Assembly (NCBI GenBank): GCA_018716015.1
Contig: DVKM01000042.1
Location: 1-43,654, forward strand
DNA from: Candidatus Enterenecus stercoripullorum
GTDB lineage: Bacteria; Bacillota; Clostridia; Oscillospirales; Oscillospiraceae
Reading direction: 5' to 3'
Length of the DNA: 43,654 bases
The notes beneath the pieces were generated by a model. That model saw only the letters and a program-made list of their open reading frames with translations. It ran no database searches and was not told where the DNA came from. Both the position numbers and the translations under genes were made by a program. Shown here in pieces: positions 16,552 to 25,237 of this stretch (positions are counted from its first letter, which is position 1; each line of letters opens with the position of its first letter).

Positions 16552-16989
16552 ATGGCTCTTTATAGTGAAAAAGTAATGGACCATTTCCGCAATCCCCGCA
16601 ACCTGGGTGTCATCGAGGATGCCGACGGGGTGGGCGAGGTTGGAAACGCCAAGTGCGGAGACATCATGAAGATCTACCTGAAGATCGAGGACGATATCAT
16701 TCAGGATGTAAAATTTGAAACCTTTGGCTGTGGCAGCGCCATCGCGTCCAGCTCTATGGCCACAGAACTGATCAAAGGCAAGCCGGTCTCCGAGGCTCTG
16801 GCCCTGACCAACAAGGCCGTGGCCGAGGCGCTGGACGGACTCCCTCCCCACAAGATGCACTGCTCGGTGCTGGCTGAGGAAGCTATCCAGAAGGCGCTGC
16901 AGGACTACTATGAAAAGAACAACATTCCCCACGACGGTTGCGCCTCTTGCCAGCAAGGCGGCCATACCTGCTGCTGCGAGGGAGCGTAA
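16552..16989 (+). CDS. nifU: Fe-S cluster assembly scaffold (NifU N-terminal/IscU type)
   Basis: A 145-residue scaffold on which [2Fe-2S]/[4Fe-4S] clusters are built with sulfur from the NifS protein encoded just upstream. The canonical ligand triad is present: C35 in NAKCGD, C60 in FGCGSAIASSS, and C104 in KMHCSVLAEEAI. After residue ~128 there is a short Cys-rich tail (GCASCQQGG and CCCEG) seen in clostridial members and absent from E. coli IscU. The ATG at 16552 has GAGGTG 8 nt upstream. Confidence 0.95.
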   Translation: MALYSEKVMDHFRNPRNLGVIEDADGVGEVGNAKCGDIMKIYLKIEDDIIQDVKFETFGCGSAIASSSMATELIKGKPVSEALALTNKAVAEALDGLPPHKMHCSVLAEEAIQKALQDYYEKNNIPHDGCASCQQGGHTCCCEGA

Positions 16990-17091
16990 CAGGGGCGTAT
17001 CCCCCTCTCCCACCCTGATTCCGGCGGGGGACAGCCAGATCGCATACCTGTAAAAATTCTTTGAAATTTATGTAAGAAGGAGATTACAACC

Positions 17092-17469
17092 ATGAACACG
17101 AAGTTTTATATCTGCCGCCATTGCGGCAACCTGGTCCACATGGTCCGCGACGTGGGCGTGCCCCTGATGTGCTGCGGCCAGAAGATGGAGCTGCTGGAAC
17201 CCAACACGGTGGAAGCCAGCGGGGAGAAGCATCTCCCGGTGGTCACCGTGCAGGGAGATGTGGTCCACGTAGAGGTGGGCGCTGTCACCCATCCCATGCT
17301 GGAGGAGCACAGCATCCAGTGGATCTACCTGGAGACCGAGCGCGGCGGACAGTACCGGGCGCTCAAGCCCGGTCAGGAGCCCTCGGCCGACTTCGCCCTC
17401 CACGGGGACAAGCCGGTGGCGGCCTACGCCTATTGCGACCTCCACGGGCTGTGGATGACCGCGGTGTAA
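17092..17469 (+). CDS. dfx: Desulfoferrodoxin (superoxide reductase)
   Basis: A 125-residue enzyme that reduces superoxide to hydrogen peroxide without making oxygen, a typical anaerobe defence. The N-terminal rubredoxin-like centre has C8, C11, C27 and C28 (CRHC and CCG). The catalytic iron site has H47 in SGEKH, H67, H73, C115 and H118 in CDLHGLW. It is therefore a full two-centre (class I) enzyme. AGAAGGAG precedes the ATG. It follows the nifS-nifU pair after 102 nt without a strong terminator, so cotranscription is possible; Fe-S assembly and superoxide removal would make sense together. Confidence 0.96.
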   Translation: MNTKFYICRHCGNLVHMVRDVGVPLMCCGQKMELLEPNTVEASGEKHLPVVTVQGDVVHVEVGAVTHPMLEEHSIQWIYLETERGGQYRALKPGQEPSADFALHGDKPVAAYAYCDLHGLWMTAV

Positions 17470-17561
17470 GCGGTCTCTCTACTCCCTTTTTGGCGGCAGT
17501 TTCTCTTTTGCCGCCGAAAGATCCCATTCGAATTCCTCCTTCCGCCCCTCCTGGGGCATGG

Positions 17562-17605
17562 AAAGGCACGCCGCTGGTCTACGACCAGCGGCGTGCCTTT
17601 TTCGC
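17562..17605. terminator. Bidirectional terminator between dfx and the small membrane protein gene
   Basis: AAAGGCACGCCGCTGGTC (17562-17579) pairs perfectly over 18 bp with 17583-17600. The plus strand continues TTTTT. It separates dfx (+) from the convergent gene at 17612 (-). Confidence 0.92.
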
Positions 17606-17611
17606 CCTCTC

Positions 17612-17800
17612 TCACATTTTCAGCCCGCCAGGGAAGTTTTCCACCGCTTCGCCCACAGCCCGGATGGCTTTGCCAGCCGCCTTTTGGATGTTGTGCTTCT
17701 TTTTGGGCCGGACCATCATCAGCAGGGCCGCCCCTGCCGCCATACTCACGCCCACTGCGGGCAGGACCGCCTTCATCTTGGCCTTGTTGGTGCTCTTCAT
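17612..17800 (-). CDS. Small membrane-anchored protein, unknown function
   Basis: A 62-residue protein with a basic N-terminus, one hydrophobic segment (VLPAVGVSMAAGAALLMMV, residues ~11-29), a Lys-rich stretch RPKKKH and an amphipathic C-terminal half. I chose the ATG at 17800 because AAGGAGG lies 7 nt upstream; another ATG 6 nt earlier sits too close to it. I recognise no family. It lies alone between a bidirectional terminator and the xth gene, 66 nt away. It is probably real because of the good ribosome-binding site and hydrophobic segment. Confidence 0.6.
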   Translation of the reverse strand: MKSTNKAKMKAVLPAVGVSMAAGAALLMMVRPKKKHNIQKAAGKAIRAVGEAVENFPGGLKM

Positions 17801-17866
17801 GTGCATTCCTCCTTCGGTGCTAGTTTAACCGAAAGCAGGAAATCCTTTCTTGGAAAATTTTTATAT

Positions 17867-18628
17867 TTAATCAAGATCCAGCGTCAGCGACACAGGGCAG
17901 TGGTCGCTGCCGAAGATCTCGGGATGGATGGCCGCCTGGCGCACCTGCCCGGCCAGCCTCTGGGACACGATGAAGTAGTCGATGCGCCATCCCGCATTGT
18001 TCTCCCGGGCGTGGAAACGGTAGCTCCACCAGGAATAGGCCCCAGTCCGCTCCGGGTAGAGCAGGCGGAAGGTATCCACAAATCCGGAGGAGAGCAGCCG
18101 GGTCATCTTGTCCCGCTCCTGGTCGGAGAAGCCCGCGTTGCCCCGGTTGGTCTTGGGGTTTTTCAGGTCGATCTCCTCATGGGCTACATTCAGGTCTCCG
18201 CAGTATACCACCGGCTTGGTCTTGTCCAGGCTGAGCAGATATTCCCGCAGATCGTCCTCCCACTCCATGCGATAGTCAATCCGGGCCAGGCCGTCCTGGG
18301 CGTTGGGAGTATAGCAGTTCACTAGCCAGAACTTGGGGTACTCCAGGGTGATCAGCCGCCCCTCGTGGTCGTGTTTGTCCAAATCCATGCCATAGCTGAC
18401 GCTGACCGGCTCCCGCCGGGCAAAGACCGCGGTGCCGGAATACCCTTTCTTATCCGCGGAGTTCCAAAACTCATGATAGCCGGGCAGGTCCACCTGGGCC
18501 TGCCCCCGCTCCATCTTGGTCTCCTGCAGACAGAGAAAATCCGCATTCAGCCCCGCCACCGACTCCAGAAATCCCTTCTTCAGGCAGGCTCGCAGGCCGT
18601 TGACATTCCAGGATACAAAGTTCACCAT
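17867..18628 (-). CDS. xth: Exodeoxyribonuclease III / AP endonuclease
   Basis: A 253-residue base-excision repair nuclease that cuts DNA at abasic sites and trims 3' ends. It has the Exo III fold markers FVSWNVNGLRACLKKGF at the start, LCLQETKM with the metal-binding Glu, YCGDLNVAHEEIDL, and the end GSDHCPVSLTLDL with the catalytic Asp-His. Length is normal for the family. Its ATG overlaps the stop region of the upstream glycosyltransferase-like gene by 7 nt, so they are coupled, although the functions seem unrelated. Confidence 0.96.
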   Translation of the reverse strand: MVNFVSWNVNGLRACLKKGFLESVAGLNADFLCLQETKMERGQAQVDLPGYHEFWNSADKKGYSGTAVFARREPVSVSYGMDLDKHDHEGRLITLEYPKFWLVNCYTPNAQDGLARIDYRMEWEDDLREYLLSLDKTKPVVYCGDLNVAHEEIDLKNPKTNRGNAGFSDQERDKMTRLLSSGFVDTFRLLYPERTGAYSWWSYRFHARENNAGWRIDYFIVSQRLAGQVRQAAIHPEIFGSDHCPVSLTLDLD

Positions 18629-19992
18629 ACCTCCACCTCTCCTCCGCTATGGATACACCGTTTCAGCTCCTTGATCATCAGCCCGGCGCCGGTCACCAGC
18701 GCCGCCAGCATGACGGTGGCCTCAATGGGCATGCCGTACTGGTTGCCGAACAGATGGAGCACATAGTTGAACTTCAGGCGCAGAAACACCCGGTAGCTGG
18801 CCAGGGAAGAGGCGGACACCATCACCGCCGTGGGGATCCCCCCCAGGCAGACGCAGGCCCAGCAGGCGCTGAGCACATCGGCCAGGAAAAAGTAGCGCTC
18901 GTGCATATGGGGGAGCAGAAACGGCACGCCAATGGCCATCACCACGGCGATGGCCGCCGCTGCCCGGCGGTCCAGTCGGCGGCCCAGCCACAGCCCCACC
19001 GCCAGCAGGGCCAGCACCAGAACTCCGGCGGCGGCAATACCCACCAAGGCGTAGTGATTGCCCCCGGACTCAGTTCCGTAGGGGACAAACTGGTACACGG
19101 AAGGGGCGTTCAGGGTCAGCCTGGGGTACTGGGACGCCTGGTTGAAGTAGATGCCCAGAATGTCCTTCAGGGGTTTGCCCAGCAGCAGGGCCGGCAGGAT
19201 GGTCAGGATATACACCCCGGGAAATACCCACAATTCCCAAAATTTCACCCGCTTGGCCAGCCAGAGCATCCCCCACAGGGGCAGGACAAACACCGTTTGT
19301 AATTTAAAGGAGAAGGCCACCGCCATCAGCGCCACCGAGGTCTTGTTTTTCCCCTCTAGCACCAGGGCCACTGCCAGCACCGTCAGTCCGCCGTAGATGG
19401 CATCGCACTGAGCCCAAAAGGCGCCGTTGAGCAGCACCGTGGGCAGCAGGAGCAGCACGGAAAAGGCAGCCAGAGGAATGGTTTCCCGCTGCGTTTTCCG
19501 GCACAGAACCCGGGCCAGCCGGAAGCCGCCCCAGGCCAGGATCACGTCAAAGAGGATGGAAAACAGCTTGATGAGGTATAGGTTGGGCGCGGGAATATAG
19601 GTGATGGCCGCCATAAAGTACAGGTAGGGCACGTTGTAGTCCCCCACGCTCAGGGAGATGGCCCGGAAACCACCGTTTTCCTGGAACACCTGATACCAGT
19701 TGGACAAAAAGCCGTTGAAGTCCGTTCCCGCATAGTCCAGCATACAGGCCCGGATCAACATGCCCAGGCCGATGGGCAGCAGCATCAGCAGCAGGCTGTC
19801 CCTGCCCACCTTTTCCAGCTTCAGCAGGAACAGCGCCAACGCCGCCAGGGCCAGCATGGCGCACGCCACCCCGATCCGGTCAAAGGGACCGCCCCGGTCC
19901 AGCAGAAGGCACACCACCGCCGTGACCGCCAGGCACAGCCCCCCGGCGGTGGCGAAAGGGATGGGGAGTTTCTTCGTCCAGGCTCTCTCCAT
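18622..19992 (-). CDS. Polytopic membrane glycosyltransferase-like protein (GT87/GT39-type)
   Basis: A 456-residue protein with about eleven hydrophobic segments. An early extracytoplasmic loop carries YAGTDFNGFLSNWYQVF, and a later one has WAQCDAIYGGL and PHMHERYFF. These are features of integral membrane GT-C glycosyltransferases that use polyprenyl-phosphate sugars. The acceptor and sugar are unknown. I chose the ATG at 19992, 9 nt after GGAGGAGG; two ATGs slightly upstream overlap that site. A promoter (TGGAAA-17-TATAAT) lies 41 nt upstream, divergent from asnB. Confidence 0.78.
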   Translation of the reverse strand: MERAWTKKLPIPFATAGGLCLAVTAVVCLLLDRGGPFDRIGVACAMLALAALALFLLKLEKVGRDSLLLMLLPIGLGMLIRACMLDYAGTDFNGFLSNWYQVFQENGGFRAISLSVGDYNVPYLYFMAAITYIPAPNLYLIKLFSILFDVILAWGGFRLARVLCRKTQRETIPLAAFSVLLLLPTVLLNGAFWAQCDAIYGGLTVLAVALVLEGKNKTSVALMAVAFSFKLQTVFVLPLWGMLWLAKRVKFWELWVFPGVYILTILPALLLGKPLKDILGIYFNQASQYPRLTLNAPSVYQFVPYGTESGGNHYALVGIAAAGVLVLALLAVGLWLGRRLDRRAAAAIAVVMAIGVPFLLPHMHERYFFLADVLSACWACVCLGGIPTAVMVSASSLASYRVFLRLKFNYVLHLFGNQYGMPIEATVMLAALVTGAGLMIKELKRCIHSGGEVEVW

Positions 19993-20032
19993 ATTCCACA
20001 TCCTCCTCCACATTCAAAGTCAAACTCAGGAA

Positions 20033-20061
20033 ATTATACCACACCTGTAGCGCTTTTTCCA
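20033..20061 (-). promoter_or_regulatory. Promoter of the glycosyltransferase-xth unit
   Basis: On the minus strand, TGGAAA (20061-20056), a 17-nt spacer and a perfect TATAAT (20038-20033). It is divergent from the asnB promoter 13 nt away, so the two units share a short control region. Confidence 0.75.
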
Positions 20062-20073
20062 CCCCAATTTAGG

Positions 20074-20102
20074 TTGACATTTGGCTCCTCAGGCGGTATC
20101 CT
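20074..20102 (+). promoter_or_regulatory. Promoter of asnB
   Basis: TTGACA at 20074-20079, a 17-nt spacer and TATCCT at 20097-20102. The leader to the asnB start is only ~40 nt, too short for a T-box. Confidence 0.8.
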
Positions 20103-20150
20103 GTAAGGTGACTTTTGATCGATCTTCGTTTACTTTGGAGGAGTTCGCCT

Positions 20151-22010
20151 ATGTGCGGTTTTACCGGCTTCGTATCCCGATCCGCCCCCGATGTCAACGC
20201 CCTGCATGCCATGGGCGACGCCATCCGCCACCGGGGGCCCGACGAGGAGGGCCACTATGTGGACGGGCACTGCGCCATCGCCCATCGACGGCTGTCCATC
20301 ATCGACCTGGCCAACGGTCACCAGCCCATGTCCAGCCCCGATGGGCGGTATGTGCTGGCCTACAATGGGGAGATCTACAACTATCAGCAGCTTCGGACGG
20401 AGCTGTCCGCCGCCGGCCACACCTTCCGCACCAACTCGGACACCGAGGTGCTCCTTCACGGCTACATGCAGTGGGGTGCCCAGGTCACCGGCAAGCTACG
20501 AGGCATGTTCGCCTTCGTCATCTGGGACCGGCAGCGCCAAGAGCTGTTCGGCGCCCGGGATCCCTTTGGTATCAAGCCCTTCTACTATGCCATCATGGGG
20601 GACCTGTTCTTCTTCGGCTCCGAGGCCAAGAGCTTTCTCCCCCACCCCCAGTTTAAGAAGGAGCTGAACGGCGCGGCGCTGAAGTTTTACCTCACCTTCC
20701 AGTATTCGGCCCTGAACGAATCTTTTTTTAAGAATGTATACCGGTTGCTCCCCGGCCATCAGTTCTTCTATCGGGATGGCCATGTGGAGTTCTCCTCCTA
20801 TAACCAGTTCTCTTTTGATCCCCAGCCCATGCCTCTGTACAAGCGGGCTGAGCAGATCCGGGAAGTGGTTACCGAATCCGTCAAGGCCCACGAGATCAGC
20901 GACGTGGAAGTGGGGGCCTTCCTGTCCGGCGGCATCGACTCCAGCGTGATTACCGCCCTGTCCCGGCCGGACAAGACCTACTCCGTAGGCTTTGCCAACA
21001 AGGGCTTTGACGAGACCAGCGAGGCCAAGGCCCTGTGCCAGGAGCTGGGGCTGCGCAACCTGTCCAAGACCATCTCTCCGGAGGAGTTTTTCGCCGCCCT
21101 GCCCGCCATCCAGTACTACGCCGACGAGCCCAACGCCAATCTATCCACTGTCCCGCTGTACTTCCTGTCCCAGCTGGCGGCAAAGGATGTGAAGGTGGTG
21201 CTGTCCGGTGAAGGCTCGGACGAGCTGTTCGGGGGCTATATCACCTACCACACCACCCGGCCGTACCGGGCCTACCGCAAGCTGCCTAAGGGCCTGCGGA
21301 AAGCGGTGGCCGCCTGGGCGGCCAAGCGTCGGCCCTTCCACGGCCAGGGCTTTCTCCTCAAGGCGGCCAAGGAGGTGGAAGAATACTTTGTGGGCCAGGC
21401 CTTCATCTTTGACAACGACGAGGCCCAGCGGGTGCTGAAACCCGAGTTCCGCAGAGGCCTGACCTGGCGGGACATCACCGCCCCCTACTTCGCCCAAGTG
21501 AAGGATGCGGACGATCTGACCAAGATGCAATACCTGGACCTGCACATGTGGCAGCCCCTGGACATCCTGCGCAAGGCTGACCGGATGACCATGGCCCACT
21601 CCCTGGAGCTGCGGGTACCCTATCTGGACCGTGAGGTGTGGGCGGTGGCCCGGGCCATCCCCAGCAGCCAGAAAATGCGGGGCAAGTCCACCACCAAGTA
21701 TCCTCTTCGGGTGGCCGCCGAGGCCATGCTGCCCGAGGACTGGGTCAGGCGGCCCAAGATGGGCTTCCCCGTCCCCTTCGTGGCGTGGCTCCAGGAGGAG
21801 AAATACTACAACTGGGCCAAGGAGCTGCTCAGCCAGGAATACGTCTCCCAGTTCTTTGACCGAGACTACCTGCTGGACCTGCTGGAACAGCACTATACCG
21901 GCAAAAAGCACACCCACCGCAAGCTCTACACCGTTCTATCCTTTCTCATCTGGTACCAGGTCTATTTCCCGGAAAAATGCGGGGTGCGGCCCTTCCGGCC
22001 TGGCCGCTAA
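20151..22010 (+). CDS. asnB: Asparagine synthase, glutamine-hydrolysing
   Basis: A 619-residue class II glutamine amidotransferase that makes asparagine from aspartate, ATP and glutamine. The start is fixed by Cys2, the glutaminase nucleophile, in MCGFTGF; GGAGGAG precedes this ATG at 20151. The glutaminase domain (~1-190) has RHRGPDEEG and YNGEIYNY. The synthetase domain has the pyrophosphate loop SGGIDSS at 259-265 and SGEGSDELFGGY. The C-terminus has PYLDREVW and KMGFPVPF. It is monocistronic, with its own promoter and a terminator at 22025. Some homologues modify cell-wall precursors rather than aspartate, but length and motifs fit ordinary AsnB. Confidence 0.94.
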   Translation: MCGFTGFVSRSAPDVNALHAMGDAIRHRGPDEEGHYVDGHCAIAHRRLSIIDLANGHQPMSSPDGRYVLAYNGEIYNYQQLRTELSAAGHTFRTNSDTEVLLHGYMQWGAQVTGKLRGMFAFVIWDRQRQELFGARDPFGIKPFYYAIMGDLFFFGSEAKSFLPHPQFKKELNGAALKFYLTFQYSALNESFFKNVYRLLPGHQFFYRDGHVEFSSYNQFSFDPQPMPLYKRAEQIREVVTESVKAHEISDVEVGAFLSGGIDSSVITALSRPDKTYSVGFANKGFDETSEAKALCQELGLRNLSKTISPEEFFAALPAIQYYADEPNANLSTVPLYFLSQLAAKDVKVVLSGEGSDELFGGYITYHTTRPYRAYRKLPKGLRKAVAAWAAKRRPFHGQGFLLKAAKEVEEYFVGQAFIFDNDEAQRVLKPEFRRGLTWRDITAPYFAQVKDADDLTKMQYLDLHMWQPLDILRKADRMTMAHSLELRVPYLDREVWAVARAIPSSQKMRGKSTTKYPLRVAAEAMLPEDWVRRPKMGFPVPFVAWLQEEKYYNWAKELLSQEYVSQFFDRDYLLDLLEQHYTGKKHTHRKLYTVLSFLIWYQVYFPEKCGVRPFRPGR

Positions 22011-22024
22011 CTGTTTCTCTCCTG

Positions 22025-22061
22025 GGACGCCGAAGCCACAATGGATTCGGCGTCCTTTTTT
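22025..22061 (+). terminator. Terminator after asnB
   Basis: GGACGCCGAA (22025-22034) pairs with TTCGGCGTCC (22046-22055) and is followed by T6. It lies 15 nt after the asnB stop. Confidence 0.9.
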
Positions 22062-22158
22062 ACCATTTTTAGGAAATCTTTTCGTTTTTTTGGGCATTTT
22101 GTGAAACAAATTATCCTATCTGTCCAGAAAATTCACCTGTTTCCCGCCGGTTCTCCTA

Positions 22159-22187
22159 TTGAAAAAAACCTATCTCTTTTGTATAAT
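22159..22187 (+). promoter_or_regulatory. Promoter of the activase operon
   Basis: TTGAAA at 22159-22164, a 17-nt spacer and a perfect TATAAT at 22182-22187, 80 nt before the activase start codon, in an otherwise AT-rich intergenic region. Confidence 0.85.
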
Positions 22188-22266
22188 ATAGAACAATCGG
22201 CCATGGGCTTTGACGGCGGCAGCCACCTGGCGAAATCCCTCACTTTTTGCAGAAAGGTGCGAGTAT

Positions 22267-25203
22267 ATGAATCTGCGCGTTGGCATCGACATCGGGTCCA
22301 CCACCGTCAAGGTGGTGGTGCTGGACGAGGACAATCAGCTGCTCTTCCGCTCCTATGAGCGGCACTATTCCAAGACACGGGAGCGGGCCTGCGAGACCCT
22401 GCACTCCGTTCAAGATATGCTGGCCGGGCAGAAGATCAAGCTGGTGATCACCGGTTCGGCCGGCCTTGGGGTAGCCAAGGCCGCGGGCCTGGACTTTGTC
22501 CAGGAGGTGTACGCCACCGCCGCGGCGGTGAACACCTATATCCCCGCTACCGACGCCGTCATCGAGCTGGGGGGCGAGGACGCAAAGATCATCTTCTTCG
22601 GCGGCGCCCTGGAAGAGCGGATGAACGGCTCCTGTGCCGGGGGCACCGGGGCCTTCATCGACCAGATGGCCACCCTCATGGACGTGAGCGTGGATGAGCT
22701 GGATGCGCTCTCTTTGAAGCATGAGAAGATCTACCCCATCGCCTCCCGGTGCGGCGTGTTCGCCAAGAGCGACGTCCAGCCCATCCTGAACCAGGGCGGG
22801 CGCAAAGAGGACGTGGCCGCCTCCATCTTCCAGGCGGTGGTGGATCAGACGGTGGCTGGCCTGACCCAGGGCCGGGAGCTGAAAGGCAAGATCGTCTTTC
22901 TGGGCGGCCCCCTCCACTTCCTCAAGGGCCTGCGGGCCCGGTTTGTGGAGACCCTCCAGCTGGACGAGGACCACGCCATCTTCCCCGAGGACGGAGACTG
23001 CTTTGCCGCCATGGGCGCGGCGCTGTGCTCCGGGGACTATGAGCCCCGGCCCTTTGAGGAACTGCTTCGTCTGCTAGAGGAGAGCCGGGACGTCACCTCC
23101 ACGGTGGACACCATGCCCCCCCTCTTTGAGAGCCAAGAGGAATACGACACCTTCACCGCCCGGCACAATGCCTCCACCCCGCCTAAGGTAGATGTTGCCA
23201 CCTATACCGGGGACGCCTATCTGGGCATCGACGCCGGGTCCACCACTACCAAGATCGCCCTCATCGCCCCGGACGGCGGGCTGCTGTACACCTATTACCA
23301 CTCCAACCTGGGCAACCCGGTGGCCATTGTGCTCCAGCAGCTCAAAGAGATCTACCGGCTGTGCGGGGACCGCATCACCATCAAGGGCTCCGCTGTCACC
23401 GGTTACGGTGAGGACCTCATCAAAAACGCCTTCTCCTGCGACCTGGGGCTGGTGGAGACCGTGGCCCACTACCGGGCCGCCGCCCACTTCAACCCGGACG
23501 TGGACTTCATCATCGACATCGGCGGCCAGGACATGAAGTGCTTCAAGATCCGCAACGGAGCGGTGGACTCTATCATGCTCAACGAGGCCTGCTCCTCGGG
23601 CTGCGGCTCTTTCATCGAGACCTTCGCCAAGGCCCTGGGCTATAACATTGCCGACTTCTCCAAAATCGGGCTGTTCGCCAAGCACCCGGTGAGCCTGGGT
23701 TCCCGGTGTACCGTGTTCATGAACTCCAGCGTCAAACAGGCCCAGAAGGACGGGGCCAGCGTGGAGGACATCTCTGCGGGATTGTCTATCTCCATTGTGA
23801 AAAACGCCGTGTACAAGGTCATCCGGGCCGCCAACGCCGACGATCTGGGCCGGCACATCGTGGTCCAGGGTGGCACCTTCTACAATGATGCGGTGCTCCG
23901 GGCCTTCGAACAGGAGCTGGGCCGGGAAGTCACCCGTCCCACCATCTCCGGCATCATGGGCGCCTTCGGAGCGGCCCTGGCCGCCCGGAATTTGGGGCTG
24001 GATTGTTCCACCCTGCTGGGGCCTGACGCTTTGGAGTCCTTCGCCCACACCGCCAAGCCCGTCACCTGCAACCTGTGTACCAACCACTGCGCCCTCACCG
24101 TCAACACCTTTGACAGCGGCCGGCGGTTCATCTCCGGTAACCGCTGCTCCCGCCCCCTGGGCAAGGAGAAGGTGGAGCTGCCCGACCTGTACCGCTACAA
24201 GTACCAGAAGCTACGGGCCATGGAGGGCAAAGGGCGGGGGGACGGCTCCCGGGGCCGCATCGGTATCCCCTTTGGTCTGAATATGTATGAGAACCTGCCC
24301 TTCTGGTTTGAGCTGTTCACCCGGCTGAACTTTGAGGTGGTGCTCTCCCCCGAGTCCTCCCGGAAGCTGTACATCAAGGGTCAGCGCACCATTCCCTCGG
24401 ACACGGTGTGCTACCCCGCCAAGCTGCTCCACGGCCATGTAGAGGCCCTGGTAGAGTCTGGGGTGGACGCCATCTTTTACCCCTGCATGCCCTATAACTT
24501 CGATGAGAAAACCGCAGACAACTACTACAACTGCCCTGTGGTGGCCTACTACCCCGAACTGCTAGCCGCCAATGTACCCGATCTGAAAAAGACCCGGTTC
24601 CTCAATCCCTACACCGGCCTGCACCGGCCAAAGGACTACGAGCGCATCGGCTCTCAGTGGTTTGCCGATACCTTCGGCGTGCCCCGTAAGGAGGCCGCCC
24701 ACGCCATCCGGTGCGCCTATGACGCCTATGACGCCTACAAAGAGGATGTGCGGGCCACTGGGGAGGCCTATGTGGAGCAGGCCCGGAACGAGGATCGTTC
24801 CATCATCGTGCTGGCTGGCCGCCCCTATCACATCGACCCGGAGATCAACCACGGCATCAACGATCTCATCACCTCCTTCGGCTTTGTGCTCATCAGCGAG
24901 GACGCGGTGGCCTTCCACGAGGGGTACGCCCCCCGGAAGGTGCTCAACCAGTGGACCTTCCAGTCCCGGATGTACAATGCCGCCCGGTATGTGTGTGAGC
25001 AGCCGGACATGCAGCTGATCCAGCTGGTGAGTTTCGGCTGCGGCACCGACGCCATCACCGGCGACGAGGTGCGCTCCATCCTGGAGGAGGGCGGCAAGCT
25101 GTACACTCAGCTGAAGATCGACGACATCAGCAACCTGGGGGCCGTGCGCATCCGGGTGCGCTCCCTGATGGCTGCCATGGAGGAGCGGAAAAAGGCGAAT
25201 TAA
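22267..25203 (+). CDS. 2-hydroxyacyl-CoA dehydratase activator-type protein, tandem ASKHA domains plus DUF2229
   Basis: A 978-residue protein. Two BadF/HgdC-type ATPase domains lie at ~1-265 (GIDIGSTTVKVVV, CAGGTGAFIDQMA, SRCGVFAKSD) and ~318-585 (GIDAGSTTTKIALI, CSSGCGSFIETFA, SRCTVFMNSS). Both keep the two cysteines that hold the [4Fe-4S] cluster in HgdC. A Cys-rich stretch (CNLCTNHC) at ~600-635 follows, then a DUF2229-like domain with TIPSDTVCYPAKLLHGH and LAGRPYHIDPEINHG. Such activases use ATP hydrolysis to push electrons into a partner dehydratase or double-cubane reductase. The partner is probably the next gene, 34 nt downstream. The substrate is unknown. The ATG at 22267 follows AAAGGTG. 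Confidence 0.88.
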   Translation: MNLRVGIDIGSTTVKVVVLDEDNQLLFRSYERHYSKTRERACETLHSVQDMLAGQKIKLVITGSAGLGVAKAAGLDFVQEVYATAAAVNTYIPATDAVIELGGEDAKIIFFGGALEERMNGSCAGGTGAFIDQMATLMDVSVDELDALSLKHEKIYPIASRCGVFAKSDVQPILNQGGRKEDVAASIFQAVVDQTVAGLTQGRELKGKIVFLGGPLHFLKGLRARFVETLQLDEDHAIFPEDGDCFAAMGAALCSGDYEPRPFEELLRLLEESRDVTSTVDTMPPLFESQEEYDTFTARHNASTPPKVDVATYTGDAYLGIDAGSTTTKIALIAPDGGLLYTYYHSNLGNPVAIVLQQLKEIYRLCGDRITIKGSAVTGYGEDLIKNAFSCDLGLVETVAHYRAAAHFNPDVDFIIDIGGQDMKCFKIRNGAVDSIMLNEACSSGCGSFIETFAKALGYNIADFSKIGLFAKHPVSLGSRCTVFMNSSVKQAQKDGASVEDISAGLSISIVKNAVYKVIRAANADDLGRHIVVQGGTFYNDAVLRAFEQELGREVTRPTISGIMGAFGAALAARNLGLDCSTLLGPDALESFAHTAKPVTCNLCTNHCALTVNTFDSGRRFISGNRCSRPLGKEKVELPDLYRYKYQKLRAMEGKGRGDGSRGRIGIPFGLNMYENLPFWFELFTRLNFEVVLSPESSRKLYIKGQRTIPSDTVCYPAKLLHGHVEALVESGVDAIFYPCMPYNFDEKTADNYYNCPVVAYYPELLAANVPDLKKTRFLNPYTGLHRPKDYERIGSQWFADTFGVPRKEAAHAIRCAYDAYDAYKEDVRATGEAYVEQARNEDRSIIVLAGRPYHIDPEINHGINDLITSFGFVLISEDAVAFHEGYAPRKVLNQWTFQSRMYNAARYVCEQPDMQLIQLVSFGCGTDAITGDEVRSILEEGGKLYTQLKIDDISNLGAVRIRVRSLMAAMEERKKAN

Positions 25204-25237
25204 ACCGTGGATCCTGAATGGAAGAAAGGAATTTTAT

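Noticed and set aside
20103-20150. A T-box or other riboswitch ahead of asnB
   Set aside because: The leader is only about 40 nt and lacks any T-box core sequence.
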